This document shows, piece after piece, positions 9,192 to 17,554 of a stretch of 37,293 bases of DNA. Numbering within the stretch: the first letter of the stretch is position 1; each line of letters begins with the position of its first letter. Under the pieces are notes generated by a model. It saw nothing but the letters and a program-made list of their open reading frames with translations. It made no database searches and was not told where the DNA came from. Location: contig JAISHU010000097.1 in NCBI GenBank assembly GCA_031262385.1, positions 1-37,293 of the forward strand, in the 5' to 3' direction. The DNA comes from Mediterranea sp. (in: CFB group bacteria). GTDB lineage: Bacteria > Bacteroidota > Bacteroidia > Bacteroidales > Bacteroidaceae. The translations under genes and the position numbers were made by a program.

Positions 9192-10169
9192 CTACCGGAA
9201 AAGATTTAAACTAAGACTTATATCGCGTATAAAAAACAACGGGCGGAAAAAAGCACGCAGATAGTGGGTTACTCCTTTGGATTGAAACTCAACCCTCTTG
9301 TGGTGTCGCAAACAAAGCATGCAAGCCCTTATGAAACCGCTCCAAGTGCCTTTTGCCAGATAGTGTACCATTTTTCTTGCGGTGTCATCGTAAAAAGAGA
9401 GTTGCTCAAGTCGCGTAAAATAACGGCTTATACACCTGCGAACAGTGGTATCGGAACACATCTTTATTGCTTTTACATAACCTTTGTGCCTGCCGTATTT
9501 CCTGACAAACATCCGGTTGTTGCTCTCCAAATCGCGGGTAGCGGCATGTTTGTGTCGTCGCCAATACACCAAAGGTGTCGGGATAAACCGAATGGGGGCT
9601 ATGGTGGTGGCAACCATTTGGGTTACAAATTCGTAGACCTCGATGGTACTGTTCATCATTAACTTCAACCTACTCTGCACGTCACTGCGAAATAGCAAGG
9701 TGTGCCCCGCCGCATAGGGACAAAGCAACAGATACAACACCGGATAAGGAGACGGAAGAGGAGAAGGATGCAGCATGCCGCATTCCTTACCGTTGTTATC
9801 TATCTTAATGGAGTTGCAGGCAAGCATGGGTGCGTCGCCAATCTCGCTCATCATCACTTCGAGTTTGTTGTCGAACCAAATATCGTCTTGGTCGCAATAA
9901 GCAATGTATTTGCCGGTGGCTCGCTGCACGGCGGAGAGGAAGTTGAGGTTGTAACCCATACGTTGGGGATTCACAAACAGGCGAATGTTTCTGTCGGGAT
10001 ACTTTTGTTGGTAAAAGCGTATGATTTCAACCGTATAATCGGTCGACCTATCGTCTTGTACAATCAATTCGTAGAACGGATAGGTCTGCCGCAACAACGA
10101 ATCTAATTGTTCGTCCAGATACCGCACACCGTTACAAGTACACATTACTATGGAGATTGTTTCGTTCAT
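9192..10169 (-). CDS. Glycosyltransferase family 2 (GT-A fold)
   Basis: This 325-aa protein should transfer a sugar from a nucleotide donor onto a growing surface glycan. The N-terminus is a standard GT2 domain: ISIVMCTCNG, LDSLLRQTYPFYELIVQDD with STDYT, then the DxD-type metal site in YIAYCDQDDIWF. YWRRHKHAATRD near residue 210 is a usual C-terminal feature of rhamnosyl- and galactosyl-type GT2 enzymes. It starts 30 bp after the flippase stop and belongs to the same leftward operon. A TACCTTTG box ends only 4 bp before the ATG, so any transcript from it would be nearly leaderless. The sugar specificity is unknown. Confidence 0.88.
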   Translation of the reverse strand: MNETISIVMCTCNGVRYLDEQLDSLLRQTYPFYELIVQDDRSTDYTVEIIRFYQQKYPDRNIRLFVNPQRMGYNLNFLSAVQRATGKYIAYCDQDDIWFDNKLEVMMSEIGDAPMLACNSIKIDNNGKECGMLHPSPLPSPYPVLYLLLCPYAAGHTLLFRSDVQSRLKLMMNSTIEVYEFVTQMVATTIAPIRFIPTPLVYWRRHKHAATRDLESNNRMFVRKYGRHKGYVKAIKMCSDTTVRRCISRYFTRLEQLSFYDDTARKMVHYLAKGTWSGFIRACMLCLRHHKRVEFQSKGVTHYLRAFFRPLFFIRDISLSLNLFR

Positions 10170-10173
10170 TCGG

Positions 10174-10181
10174 CAAAGGTA
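10174..10181 (-). promoter_or_regulatory. TACCTTTG box 4 bp upstream of the GT2 start
   Basis: CAAAGGTA at 10174-10181 is TACCTTTG on the minus strand. The GT2 initiator is at 10169, so a transcript would start at or inside the start codon. Either the mRNA is leaderless or the box is a chance match and the gene depends on the flippase promoter. Confidence 0.35.
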
Positions 10182-10199
10182 TGAAAAATATCATTACGT

Positions 10200-11648
10200 T
10201 TATAATGCTCTCTTCCCTTTCAGCATTTGCAAATAGCTCACACTTTCGCGGAATATCTTTGCATTGCTCAGCCACATCAATGCGATATAAAGAGGAATGG
10301 CTATGCCTATTTTGGCGACAAACAGCAGGTAGGCATTGTGAATACCGAGTGTGGCATACCGGCTAACACCCAATGTCAGCAGCGTAATGAACAAAAACGG
10401 CAGCATGTCTTTTAGCGCATGCCACAACGACAAACCTATTTCGCGCCGCACAAAGTAATGCCACACCAATATCCAACTTACGTTTATGGTGACCGAAAGG
10501 GCAACAATGGCATGCACGCCATAAGGATAGACCAACAAAATACCGATAAGTTGCAGGCAACATTGCACGATGATGCTCCACATATAGATGTCGGACTTCC
10601 CTTTACTTAATATAAGATTGGTATAGATAGACGACAGCGGCGCAAACGCTCCCCACACGCAAAGCATCTGTAGAATGGGCACACTATCCAACCATTTGTC
10701 GCCTATCACAATCACAATAAATTCTCGTGCTATCAATGCCAAACCCAGCATCATCGGAAAAGAGAGGAAAGCGGCAAACCGCAACATCTTGCGAAACACG
10801 GCACGTTGGCGGTCGCGGTTGTCGCTCACTTCCGCCAGCGTGGGTTGTGCCACATTGCCAATCATGCCGGTGATAAACATTGCCGCCATGCTGTGCCATT
10901 TGTTGCCTTGGGTGTAATAACCCACCTCTTTCTCGGTATACAAACGCCCCAACAGGGCAGATACCACGTTAGCATTGAGCTGAACAAACAGGTTGGTAAC
11001 CAACATTTTGCTGCTAAACCCGAACATCTCTTTCAGCGGACGGAAGTCTATCCGAAGCGTAGGTCGCCACGGCGAGAAGTGCCAATAAAACAGGGTGGTA
11101 AATCCTATGTAGGTCAGTGTTTGCGTGGCAATACCCCAATAGGTCATGCCGTTCCACGCCAAAACAATGCCGATGCTGCCCGAAAGAAACAGTGCCGGAA
11201 GCTGTGCCATCGCTCTTTGCTTCACCATCAGATGCCTGAAGAGATAGGCATTTTGAGCTATCGAGATGCTCGAAAGCAGAAAGCCCAAAAAAAGATAGCG
11301 TGCCAGCGGCGTTACTTGCGGATTGCCGTAGAAATCGGCAATGAACGGCGCACAAAAGAAAAGCAACAGATACATGCCTACCCCCATGAGCGTGCTGAAC
11401 CAAAACACAGCATTGTAATCTTCGTGCCGCACCTCGCGCCGATTGGCAAGAGCAGTCGTAAATCCGCTATCCTGCAACGTGTTGGCTATAGCGGTAAAGA
11501 TAGCAAGCTGTCCCACCATACCGTAATCTTCGGAATTGAGTATTCGTGCCAATACCACACCAAAGACGGCGTTCAGTACCAACTGAACACCGTTGTTAAT
11601 GCCTCCCCACATCAGACCGTGGGCTGTGCGTTGCTTCAATTCGCTCAT
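10200..11648 (-). CDS. Polysaccharide flippase (MOP superfamily, WzxC-like)
   Basis: This 482-aa, mostly hydrophobic protein has the length and topology of lipid-linked oligosaccharide flippases, which turn undecaprenyl-linked repeat units to the periplasmic face. The start MSELKQRTAHGLMWGGINNG is typical of the polysaccharide biosynthesis protein family (PF13440/PF01943). LQDSGFTTALANRREVRHED, in the first third, is a WzxC-type signature. It heads the leftward operon with the GT2 and GT4-like genes, which fits synthesis and export of a short surface glycan. No polymerase (Wzy) is present in the window, so the locus is incomplete or the product is not polymerised here. Two or three other cytosolic steps must be encoded elsewhere. 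Confidence 0.88.
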   Translation of the reverse strand: MSELKQRTAHGLMWGGINNGVQLVLNAVFGVVLARILNSEDYGMVGQLAIFTAIANTLQDSGFTTALANRREVRHEDYNAVFWFSTLMGVGMYLLLFFCAPFIADFYGNPQVTPLARYLFLGFLLSSISIAQNAYLFRHLMVKQRAMAQLPALFLSGSIGIVLAWNGMTYWGIATQTLTYIGFTTLFYWHFSPWRPTLRIDFRPLKEMFGFSSKMLVTNLFVQLNANVVSALLGRLYTEKEVGYYTQGNKWHSMAAMFITGMIGNVAQPTLAEVSDNRDRQRAVFRKMLRFAAFLSFPMMLGLALIAREFIVIVIGDKWLDSVPILQMLCVWGAFAPLSSIYTNLILSKGKSDIYMWSIIVQCCLQLIGILLVYPYGVHAIVALSVTINVSWILVWHYFVRREIGLSLWHALKDMLPFLFITLLTLGVSRYATLGIHNAYLLFVAKIGIAIPLYIALMWLSNAKIFRESVSYLQMLKGKRAL

Positions 11649-11667
11649 ATCCGGTTAATTCTTTGGG

Positions 11668-11675
11668 CAAAGATA
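11668..11675 (-). promoter_or_regulatory. TATCTTTG promoter box for the polysaccharide operon
   Basis: CAAAGATA on the plus strand reads TATCTTTG on the minus strand, ending 19 bp before the flippase start at 11648. No TTTG was found at the ideal distance. Position and match to the consensus favour it as the operon promoter. Confidence 0.55.
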
Positions 11676-11855
11676 AGAAACCGTTTTGAATTTATTGAGA
11701 TATATTTTTATTACTCATCTATCGAAGCTTCTTACCGACTAATCTTCCTCTTTCACCCCATTCAAAACAGTCTCTAAGAGACCTTTTTGAAAATAGATAT
11801 AAATATTATAAATTTGTTAAATATACATAATTGCGGGAACTTTTCAACAAACTCT

Positions 11856-11887
11856 TTTGCGGAACGAAAAATTAATCTTCAACTTTG
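11856..11887 (+). promoter_or_regulatory. Promoter of a candidate small RNA
   Basis: TTTG at 11856-11859 and CAACTTTG at 11880-11887 (one mismatch to TAnnTTTG) are 20 bp apart, which is the ideal spacing. There is no open reading frame downstream before the terminator at 11942-11970. The predicted transcription start is near 11894. Confidence 0.5.
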
Positions 11888-11893
11888 TCAAAT

Positions 11894-11970
11894 GAAAGAA
11901 ACATTAGATTTTTTCATAGTTAAGGTTTAGGTTAAAAAAATAAAGGGGAGCTGTGAAGCTGCCCTTTTTT
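11894..11970 (+). ncRNA. Candidate small RNA or short leader, about 75-80 nt
   Basis: This segment runs from the predicted start of the 11856-11887 promoter to the end of an intrinsic terminator at 11970. It lies in a 387-bp gap between the flippase and the small membrane-protein gene, and it holds no ORF. Its body is A/T-rich and contains AGTTAAGGTTTAGGTTA before the terminator stem. A second promoter box (12007-12014) starts the next gene after the terminator, so the unit looks self-contained rather than a long 5' UTR. No known RNA family was recognised. The ends are estimates. Confidence 0.42.
11942..11970 (+). terminator. Intrinsic terminator
   Basis: AAAGGGGAGCT (11942-11952) pairs with AGCTGCCCTTT (11957-11967) around a GTGA loop, with one internal G:G mismatch. 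A T run reaches 11970. No protein gene ends just upstream, so it most likely ends the small RNA proposed here, or acts as an attenuator for 12036. Confidence 0.68.
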
Positions 11971-12006
11971 AATGCATAAAAAATTAGCATATTGGGAGAT
12001 AATAGC

Positions 12007-12014
12007 TAACTTTG
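12007..12014 (+). promoter_or_regulatory. TAACTTTG promoter box for the small membrane protein gene
   Basis: TAACTTTG sits 21 bp before the ATG at 12036 and downstream of the 11970 terminator. It rules out the in-frame TTG at 12012 as a start because that codon lies inside the box. No ideal -33 element is seen. Confidence 0.55.
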
Positions 12015-12035
12015 CCGCCAAATAAAAAACCGCGT

Positions 12036-12443
12036 ATGGATGGAATTATACAATTTCTACTGATTGGTGCCATTCTGATGATTGGCATTGTGCGGAAGCT
12101 CAAGCAAGAAGCGGACAAAAATGTACCGCCTCCAACAGTAACGCCCGAAACGGAAGCGGAAGTCTTATCCCCGCATCCTTACAATCCTTATGCGCCCGAA
12201 GAGATTATCGCTCCGCCGAAATCTTCCCGAAAATCCAAAAAGAAAACTCCCCGACCTTTTTTACAAGGCGATCAAGTAGGCAGTTCGCCCGCCGACTACT
12301 CCGTACGCAACACGCCAACAGATGCCGCTACGGACAACGAAGCAGAAAACAACAGTGCCGCCGACTCCGAATATGCCATACATTCGGCAGACGAGGCGCG
12401 CAAAGCCATTATTTGGTCGGAAATATTACAGCGGAAATATTAA
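12036..12443 (+). CDS. Small single-pass membrane protein of unknown function
   Basis: This 135-aa protein has one N-terminal transmembrane helix (IIQFLLIGAILMIGIVRKL, residues ~4-22). The following tail is charged and proline-rich, with stretches such as PPPTVTPETEAEVLSPHP and KSSRKSKKKTPRPF. I do not recognise a domain. By the positive-inside rule, the lysine-rich stretch just after the helix suggests that the tail faces the cytoplasm. It lies 56 bp upstream of the CoA-transferase gene on the same strand and may share its transcript. The low-complexity tail looks disordered. Function unknown. Confidence 0.7.
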   Translation: MDGIIQFLLIGAILMIGIVRKLKQEADKNVPPPTVTPETEAEVLSPHPYNPYAPEEIIAPPKSSRKSKKKTPRPFLQGDQVGSSPADYSVRNTPTDAATDNEAENNSAADSEYAIHSADEARKAIIWSEILQRKY

Positions 12444-12499
12444 ATCGTACAATATTTAAAAATCTGTGCCTCGAATATTCGTTTAACTTATAAATAATT

Positions 12500-13996
12500 A
12501 TGGCATTAAATTACATCTCGGCAGCCGAGGCTGCCAGCCTTATCAAAGACGGCTACAACATTGGTTTAAGTGGCTTTACACCTGCGGGAACCGCCAAAGC
12601 CGTGACGGCTGAACTGGCTAAAATAGCCGAATCGGAACACAGCAAAGGAAATTCTTTTCAAGTGAGCATTTTTACGGGAGCTTCTACGGGAGAATCGTGC
12701 GACGGCATCCTGTCGCGTGCAAAAGCCATTCGCTACCGTGCTCCCTACACCACCAACACCGATTTTCGTAAAGCAGTAAACAACGGAGAGATTGCGTACA
12801 ACGACATCCATTTGTCACAAATGGCACAAGAGATACGCTACGGATTTATGGGTAAAATAGACATCGCTATCATCGAAGCGTGCGAAGTTACTCCCGACGG
12901 AAAGATTTACCTCACCGCAGCGGGAGGCATCTCGCCTACTCTTTGCCGCCTTGCTCCCCAAATCATTGTGGAACTCAACGCCGCACATCCCAAACATTCT
13001 ATCGGATTGCACGACGTGTACGAGCCGAAAGACCCGCCTTACCGTCGCGAAATTCCTATTTACAAATCAAGCGACCGCATCGGAACTACCTATATTCAGG
13101 TAGACCCGAAGAAAATTGTAGGCGTGGTAGAAACCGACTGGAAAGACGAAGCACGCGACTTTGCCGAAGCCGACCCTATCACCGAAAGAATTGGTCAAAA
13201 CGTTGCCGACTTCTTGTCGGCCGACCTGAAACGAGGCATCATTCCGTCGACTTTCTTGCCCTTGCAATCGGGTGTAGGCAACATTGCCAACGCTGTGCTG
13301 GCTGCTTTGGGACGCGACAAAAGCATTCCCGCCTTCGAAATGTACACCGAAGTGCTGCAAAATGCCGTTATCGGACTCATTCGCGAAGGCCGTGTGAAAT
13401 TCGGTAGCACCTGCTCACTCACACTCACCAACGATTGCCTGCAAAGCATTTACGACGATATGGATTTCTTCCGCGACAAATTGGTGTTGCGCCCGTCGGA
13501 AATTTCAAACAATCCCGAAGTAATCCGCCGACTGGGTGTTATCTCCATGAATACCGCTATCGAAGCCGATATTTACGGTAACATCAACTCCACGCACATC
13601 AGCGGCAACAAGATGATGAACGGCATCGGAGGCTCGGGCGACTTTACCCGCGGAGCGTATATCTCTATCTTCAGTTGTCCGTCCGAAGCCAAAGCCGGAA
13701 AAATCAGTTCCATTGTACCGATGGTGTCGCACGTAGACCACAGCGAACACTCCGTGAACGTGGTTATTACCGAACAAGGTATCGCCGACCTTCGCGGCAA
13801 AAGTCCCAAAGAGCGTGCACAAGCTATCATCGAAAACTGTGCACACCCCGACTACAAAAACATCCTGTGGGATTACCTGAAACTTACCGACGGCAAGTCG
13901 CAAACTCCGCAAGCCCTCCAAGCTGCCTTCGGCATGCACGTAGAACTGGCTAAAAGCGGCGACATGCGCAACGTAAACTGGGGACAGTATATGTAA
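12500..13996 (+). CDS. Acetyl-CoA hydrolase/transferase family protein, probably succinyl-CoA:acetate CoA-transferase
   Basis: This 498-aa class I CoA-transferase moves CoA between carboxylic acids, most likely from succinyl-CoA or acetyl-CoA. In gut Bacteroidales this step connects acetate and succinate metabolism. The N-terminal half has the phosphate-binding region SGFTPAGTAKAV. The catalytic glutamate is expected at Glu284 in AFEMYTEVLQ, followed by SGVGN-type glycine loops (QSGVGNIANAV at ~257-267). GGSGDFTRGA and EQGIADLRGKSP are C-terminal family signatures. The length matches the AarC/Cat1 type (about 500 aa). A strong terminator follows at 14025-14064. Succinate or propionate specificity cannot be separated from the sequence alone. 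Confidence 0.9.
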   Translation: MALNYISAAEAASLIKDGYNIGLSGFTPAGTAKAVTAELAKIAESEHSKGNSFQVSIFTGASTGESCDGILSRAKAIRYRAPYTTNTDFRKAVNNGEIAYNDIHLSQMAQEIRYGFMGKIDIAIIEACEVTPDGKIYLTAAGGISPTLCRLAPQIIVELNAAHPKHSIGLHDVYEPKDPPYRREIPIYKSSDRIGTTYIQVDPKKIVGVVETDWKDEARDFAEADPITERIGQNVADFLSADLKRGIIPSTFLPLQSGVGNIANAVLAALGRDKSIPAFEMYTEVLQNAVIGLIREGRVKFGSTCSLTLTNDCLQSIYDDMDFFRDKLVLRPSEISNNPEVIRRLGVISMNTAIEADIYGNINSTHISGNKMMNGIGGSGDFTRGAYISIFSCPSEAKAGKISSIVPMVSHVDHSEHSVNVVITEQGIADLRGKSPKERAQAIIENCAHPDYKNILWDYLKLTDGKSQTPQALQAAFGMHVELAKSGDMRNVNWGQYM

Positions 13997-14024
13997 AAAC
14001 CGTATCGCTAACTAATAAAAGACG

Positions 14025-14064
14025 AAACGGGAAGATGCCTGCAATGGTTTCTTCCCGTTTTTTT
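14025..14064 (+). terminator. Intrinsic terminator of the CoA-transferase gene
   Basis: AAACGGGAAG (14025-14034) pairs with CTTCCCGTTT (14051-14060), one more A:T pair closes the loop, and the T run extends to 14064. It lies 29 bp after the CoA-transferase stop. Confidence 0.85.
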
Positions 14065-14110
14065 AGTAAAAAAACAACCCACAAAGTAAATTGCCGATTT
14101 TTATCTAAGG

Positions 14111-14283
14111 AACGACAAACGCCAATCAAGAAACGGCTAACGCCAATCAAGGAAATGGCAAACGTCAATCAAGGGAATCAGAAATGCCGATCACGGGAAT
14201 GGCAAATCCCAATCACGGAAACGGCAAACGTCAATCAAGGGAATCAGAAACCTAACTCTCCTGTTTCAGAAACCTAACTTCCT
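14111..14283. repeat. Degenerate tandem repeat, about eight units of 20-23 bp
   Basis: Units begin near 14111, 14131, 14153, 14176, 14198, 14219, 14242 and 14264. They follow the pattern AA(a/t)(c/g)GGCAAACG(c/t)CAATCA then A(a/c)GG(g). The first six are closest; the last two change to AATCAGAAACCTAACT-type sequence. Units vary in length and sequence and abut directly with no spacer. An 80-codon frame runs through (14035-14277), but it begins inside the terminator of the CoA-transferase gene and is not accepted as a gene. The array fills the space between the terminator and the ftsQ stop. Confidence 0.78.
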
Positions 14284-14294
14284 AAATGCTTTTT

Positions 14295-15047
14295 TTAATT
14301 CAAAGGTTCGCGTTTGGTACAAATAATTTGGTTGGAAAATTCCACGTTGATGCGGCTGTATTTATTCCAGCCCACGCGGTTGAGTGCCTGTTCGTAGAAG
14401 CGGCGGGTACGTTCCAGCTTGTTTTCGTAGTCGGCGAGCTGTCCCAAGTGAAGAATGTGGTTGCCCACGCGCGGAATCAATTCGATGTTGCGTCCCGAAA
14501 GCACATGTATTTGTGCTATCTGTGCATTCCAAAAGGCATTGCGTTGCAAAAAGAGGGCAAATCGATAAAGTTCGTTCGTTGCAAAAGCTTTGTCCACACG
14601 GCCGGTGACTACGGAAATATGGGCGGCGCATTTGGTATCCGAAGGCATCACGGTTCCTTTGTTGTCAATGTAATAACCTTCGCCTGCCGACGGTAGGATG
14701 CGCAACACGGGAATGCGTTGATAAACCTCCACACACACTTTGTTACTTAGTGTTTTGTAGCACTCCACACGGTCGATAAGCGGATTGACAGCCAACTCTT
14801 TCTCCAATTTTTCGGTATTGATGCTTTGCATGAGCTTGCCAATCGGGTTGACACCTTTGCGCGAAAGCAGGTCTGTCACTTCGCGCTTGGTGATAAAGCC
14901 GGCGTTCACCGAATCTTTTATCACCAGCCGAATGTCGCTACACGCCGTATCGACGTCTTTCCGGTTGAAAGCCGTTACGCTGATGCCCAGATAAGCGGTA
15001 ATCACCAACAAAATAAGGACGATGAATATGCGACGTAACCATTTCAT
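14295..15047 (-). CDS. ftsQ: Cell division protein FtsQ
   Basis: FtsQ is a bitopic inner-membrane protein that links early and late divisome components. The 250-aa product has one N-terminal transmembrane helix (IFIVLILLVITAYLGISVTA, residues ~7-26) and a periplasmic domain. That domain includes the POTRA-like segment around FITKREVTDLLSRKG and the conserved NPLIDRVECYKTLSNKVCVE and VYQRIPVLRI stretches. Its start overlaps the murC stop by 4 nt (ATGA), which signals coupling. In most bacteria ftsA and ftsZ follow; here a tandem-repeat block and a convergent gene follow instead. Sequence divergence is normal for FtsQ in this phylum. Confidence 0.88.
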   Translation of the reverse strand: MKWLRRIFIVLILLVITAYLGISVTAFNRKDVDTACSDIRLVIKDSVNAGFITKREVTDLLSRKGVNPIGKLMQSINTEKLEKELAVNPLIDRVECYKTLSNKVCVEVYQRIPVLRILPSAGEGYYIDNKGTVMPSDTKCAAHISVVTGRVDKAFATNELYRFALFLQRNAFWNAQIAQIHVLSGRNIELIPRVGNHILHLGQLADYENKLERTRRFYEQALNRVGWNKYSRINVEFSNQIICTKREPLN

Positions 15048-16423
15048 TCTTTCTTCAGCAAAATCTCTTTAATAGGTTCTACGTAATCTTCTATATCGCC
15101 GGCACCCAGCACCATAAGCACTTCTACCGGATGTGAAGCTAAGAAAGCGGGCAACGCTTCTTTGCGGCACAAATACTTTGTGATGCCCGGTTGGAGGTGA
15201 TTGTAAATAATCTCGGCGGTGATGCCGGGTATCGGCAGTTCGCGTGCCGGATAGATATCGGTAAGAATCACTTCGTCGAGCAGCGAAAGAGCTTCGGCAA
15301 ACTCCTTGTAAAAGTCGCGGGTACGGGTGTAAAGATGCGGTTGAAAGATACCGGTGAGTTTGCGTTCGGGATAGAGCAGACGCATGGAGCGAATGCTTTG
15401 CGACAATTCGGCAGGATGATGTGCGTAGTCGCTCAAGAAAGTCAGTTCGGGCGTTTTAATTTTAAAGTCAAACCGGCGTTCCACCCCTTTAAAACTATCC
15501 ATGCCGCGGCGGATTTCTTCGTCCGTGGCGCCGTTGAGGTGAGCCAATGCCATGGCGGCAAGACCGTTTTCGATGTTAATGCTCACCGGCACACCCAGTC
15601 GGATGTCGCGGATGCATGTATGGGGTGCTATAAAATCCAAATAGATTTCGCCGCCGCCTATGCGAATGTTTTCTGCATGGAAATCGCCTTTATCGCGTCC
15701 GTAGGTATAGAGTTGCACGCCCGGTTGCAAGCGGGGCTGCAAAGCAATGTCGGTATGTTGTATCAAGGCGCCTCCCGGTTGGATAAGGGAGGTATAATGA
15801 CGGAAGCTTTCCAGATAAGCCTCTTCCGTACCGTATATATCCAAATGATCGGGGTCTACTGCCGTAATCACACTCATGTAAGGCGAGAGTTGGTGAAACG
15901 AACGGTCGAATTCATCGGCTTCAATAACCGTATAGGGTGAGGTAGGAGAGAGCAGAAGGTTGGTATGGTAGTTTTGCGAGATGCCTCCCAAGAAAGCCGT
16001 GCAGCCCACGTGCGATTGGTACAACAAATGTGCCGCCATGGTAGAGGTAGTGGTTTTGCCGTGTGTGCCCGCCACGCAAAGCCCTTTGCTGTCGCGGGTG
16101 ATGATGCCCAGCACTTCGGCACGCTTTTGTACAACGAATCCTCCGTTGCGGAAGTAAACCAGTTCGGCATGGTCGGCAGGTACGGCAGGTGTATAAATCA
16201 CCAAGGTACGGGTGTTGTCTTTAAAGGCATCGGGGATGAGTGCCACACTCTCTTCGTAATGAATATCGGCACCTTCTTTAATTAACTCTTCGGTAAGTTC
16301 GGCGGGGGTTCGGTCGTAACCTGCCACCTTTTTACCTTTTGAAAGAAAATAACGTATCAGGGCGCTCATGCCTATGCCGCCCGCACCTACAAAATAGACC
16401 GATTGAATGGTTTCTATGTTCAT
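15044..16423 (-). CDS. murC: UDP-N-acetylmuramate--L-alanine ligase
   Basis: MurC adds L-alanine to UDP-MurNAc, the first amino acid of the peptidoglycan stem peptide. The 459-aa protein begins with the nucleotide-binding VYFVGAGGIGMSAL and has the ATP loop VAGTHGKTTTSTM at about 117-129. Further signatures are TVIEADEFDRSF, AVDPDHLDIYGT and the C-terminal YAHHPAELSQSI. The length is as usual for MurC. It lies 8 bp downstream of murG and overlaps ftsQ, so murG-murC-ftsQ should be one transcript. No missing motif was noticed. Confidence 0.96.
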   Translation of the reverse strand: MNIETIQSVYFVGAGGIGMSALIRYFLSKGKKVAGYDRTPAELTEELIKEGADIHYEESVALIPDAFKDNTRTLVIYTPAVPADHAELVYFRNGGFVVQKRAEVLGIITRDSKGLCVAGTHGKTTTSTMAAHLLYQSHVGCTAFLGGISQNYHTNLLLSPTSPYTVIEADEFDRSFHQLSPYMSVITAVDPDHLDIYGTEEAYLESFRHYTSLIQPGGALIQHTDIALQPRLQPGVQLYTYGRDKGDFHAENIRIGGGEIYLDFIAPHTCIRDIRLGVPVSINIENGLAAMALAHLNGATDEEIRRGMDSFKGVERRFDFKIKTPELTFLSDYAHHPAELSQSIRSMRLLYPERKLTGIFQPHLYTRTRDFYKEFAEALSLLDEVILTDIYPARELPIPGITAEIIYNHLQPGITKYLCRKEALPAFLASHPVEVLMVLGAGDIEDYVEPIKEILLKKE

Positions 16424-16431
16424 TGCTTTTA

Positions 16432-17544
16432 TTATACTACTACTTTGTTTTGTATCAATTTAATCACTTCGCGCGCTATGATTTCAGCCGAATGAGGCAA
16501 TGCCAGTTTGGAGATGTTTGCGCCAAGCGTATGCAAGCGTTCGTCGTTTACCACCACCTCCAAAGCCGTCGTCACAAGTTTCTCTTTTGCTTCGGCATCG
16601 CGCACAAGAATCGCCGCATCTCTGTCCACCAAGGCAAGAGCATTTTTGGTTTGATGGTCTTCGGCAACATTGGGCGAAGGTACTAATATTACCGGTTTGC
16701 CCAACAAACAAAATTCGGAAATACTTCCCGCACCTGCGCGCGAAACAATTAAATCGCATGCCGCATATGCAGCCGACATGTCGGATATGAAATCGGTAAC
16801 AAACAAGTTATCGCTTGTCTTGCCCACAGCCGCCTTTACCTGCTCTATATAGATTTTGCCCGTTTGCCAGATAAACTGAATGTCGGTGCGTTCGTTTATC
16901 ACTTTTAACGCTTGGATAAATGTTTCGTTCAGCGTACGTGCTCCCAAGCTTCCACCCACTATCAAGATTGTTTTCTTAGACGGATTCAGTTTAAAGAGTG
17001 CGGCACTCTCGTCGCGACCTACTTTACGCAATAAGTTTTGTCGCACCGGATTACCTGTGAGCACAATCTTATCGGCAGGGAAGAATTTCTCCATCCCTTC
17101 GTAAGCCACGCATATCTTACTTGCCTTTTGTGCCAGCAACTTATTGGTGACACCGGCATACGAGTTTTGTTCCTGAATGAGGGTAGGTATTCCCATCGAT
17201 GCGGCTACTTTCAACGTAGGACCGCTGGCATATCCTCCCACGCCTACGGCTACTTGCGGACGAAACTTCTTTAACACCTGTTTGGCGATGCGTTGACTGC
17301 GCAATAATTTAATTATCACCCCTATGTTTTTCCACAGATGTTTCCGATCGAACCCGGCTACCGGTAATCCTACTATCGGATAGCCTGCATCGGGTACCCG
17401 TTGCATTTCCATACGTCCTTCGGCACCGACAAACAGAATTTCGGCATCGGGATGTAACTCTTTAATGGCGTTGGCAATAGAGATAGCCGGAAAGATATGT
17501 CCTCCGGTTCCGCCGCCGCTGATAATTACTCTTATTGCACTCAT
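16432..17544 (-). CDS. murG: UDP-N-acetylglucosamine--N-acetylmuramyl-(pentapeptide) pyrophosphoryl-undecaprenol N-acetylglucosamine transferase
   Basis: MurG adds GlcNAc to lipid I to make lipid II on the inner face of the membrane. The 370-aa protein shows the glycine-rich N-terminal loop ISGGGTGGHIFPA, HLWKNIGVIIKLL, IQEQNSYAGVTNKLLA, the donor-domain start ILIVGGSLGARTLNE and the late SRAGAGSISEFCLLGKP, all diagnostic of MurG. It starts 10 bp after the nadA stop. Most Bacteroidales have ftsW, murD or mraY before murG; here nadA takes that place, so the local order is rearranged. Confidence 0.96.
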   Translation of the reverse strand: MSAIRVIISGGGTGGHIFPAISIANAIKELHPDAEILFVGAEGRMEMQRVPDAGYPIVGLPVAGFDRKHLWKNIGVIIKLLRSQRIAKQVLKKFRPQVAVGVGGYASGPTLKVAASMGIPTLIQEQNSYAGVTNKLLAQKASKICVAYEGMEKFFPADKIVLTGNPVRQNLLRKVGRDESAALFKLNPSKKTILIVGGSLGARTLNETFIQALKVINERTDIQFIWQTGKIYIEQVKAAVGKTSDNLFVTDFISDMSAAYAACDLIVSRAGAGSISEFCLLGKPVILVPSPNVAEDHQTKNALALVDRDAAILVRDAEAKEKLVTTALEVVVNDERLHTLGANISKLALPHSAEIIAREVIKLIQNKVVV

Positions 17545-17554
17545 TATCGTTTCA

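Noticed and set aside
10806..11777. 323-codon frame on the plus strand opposite the flippase
   Set aside because: Its sequence is rich in His, Arg and Gln with no domain; the opposite frame is a clear MOP flippase.
14035..14277. 80-aa ORF across the tandem repeats
   Set aside because: Starts inside the loop of the CoA-transferase terminator, and the protein merely reflects the degenerate DNA repeat.
14111..14283. CRISPR array
   Set aside because: Units abut directly without spacers of uniform length, vary in sequence, and no cas genes are present.
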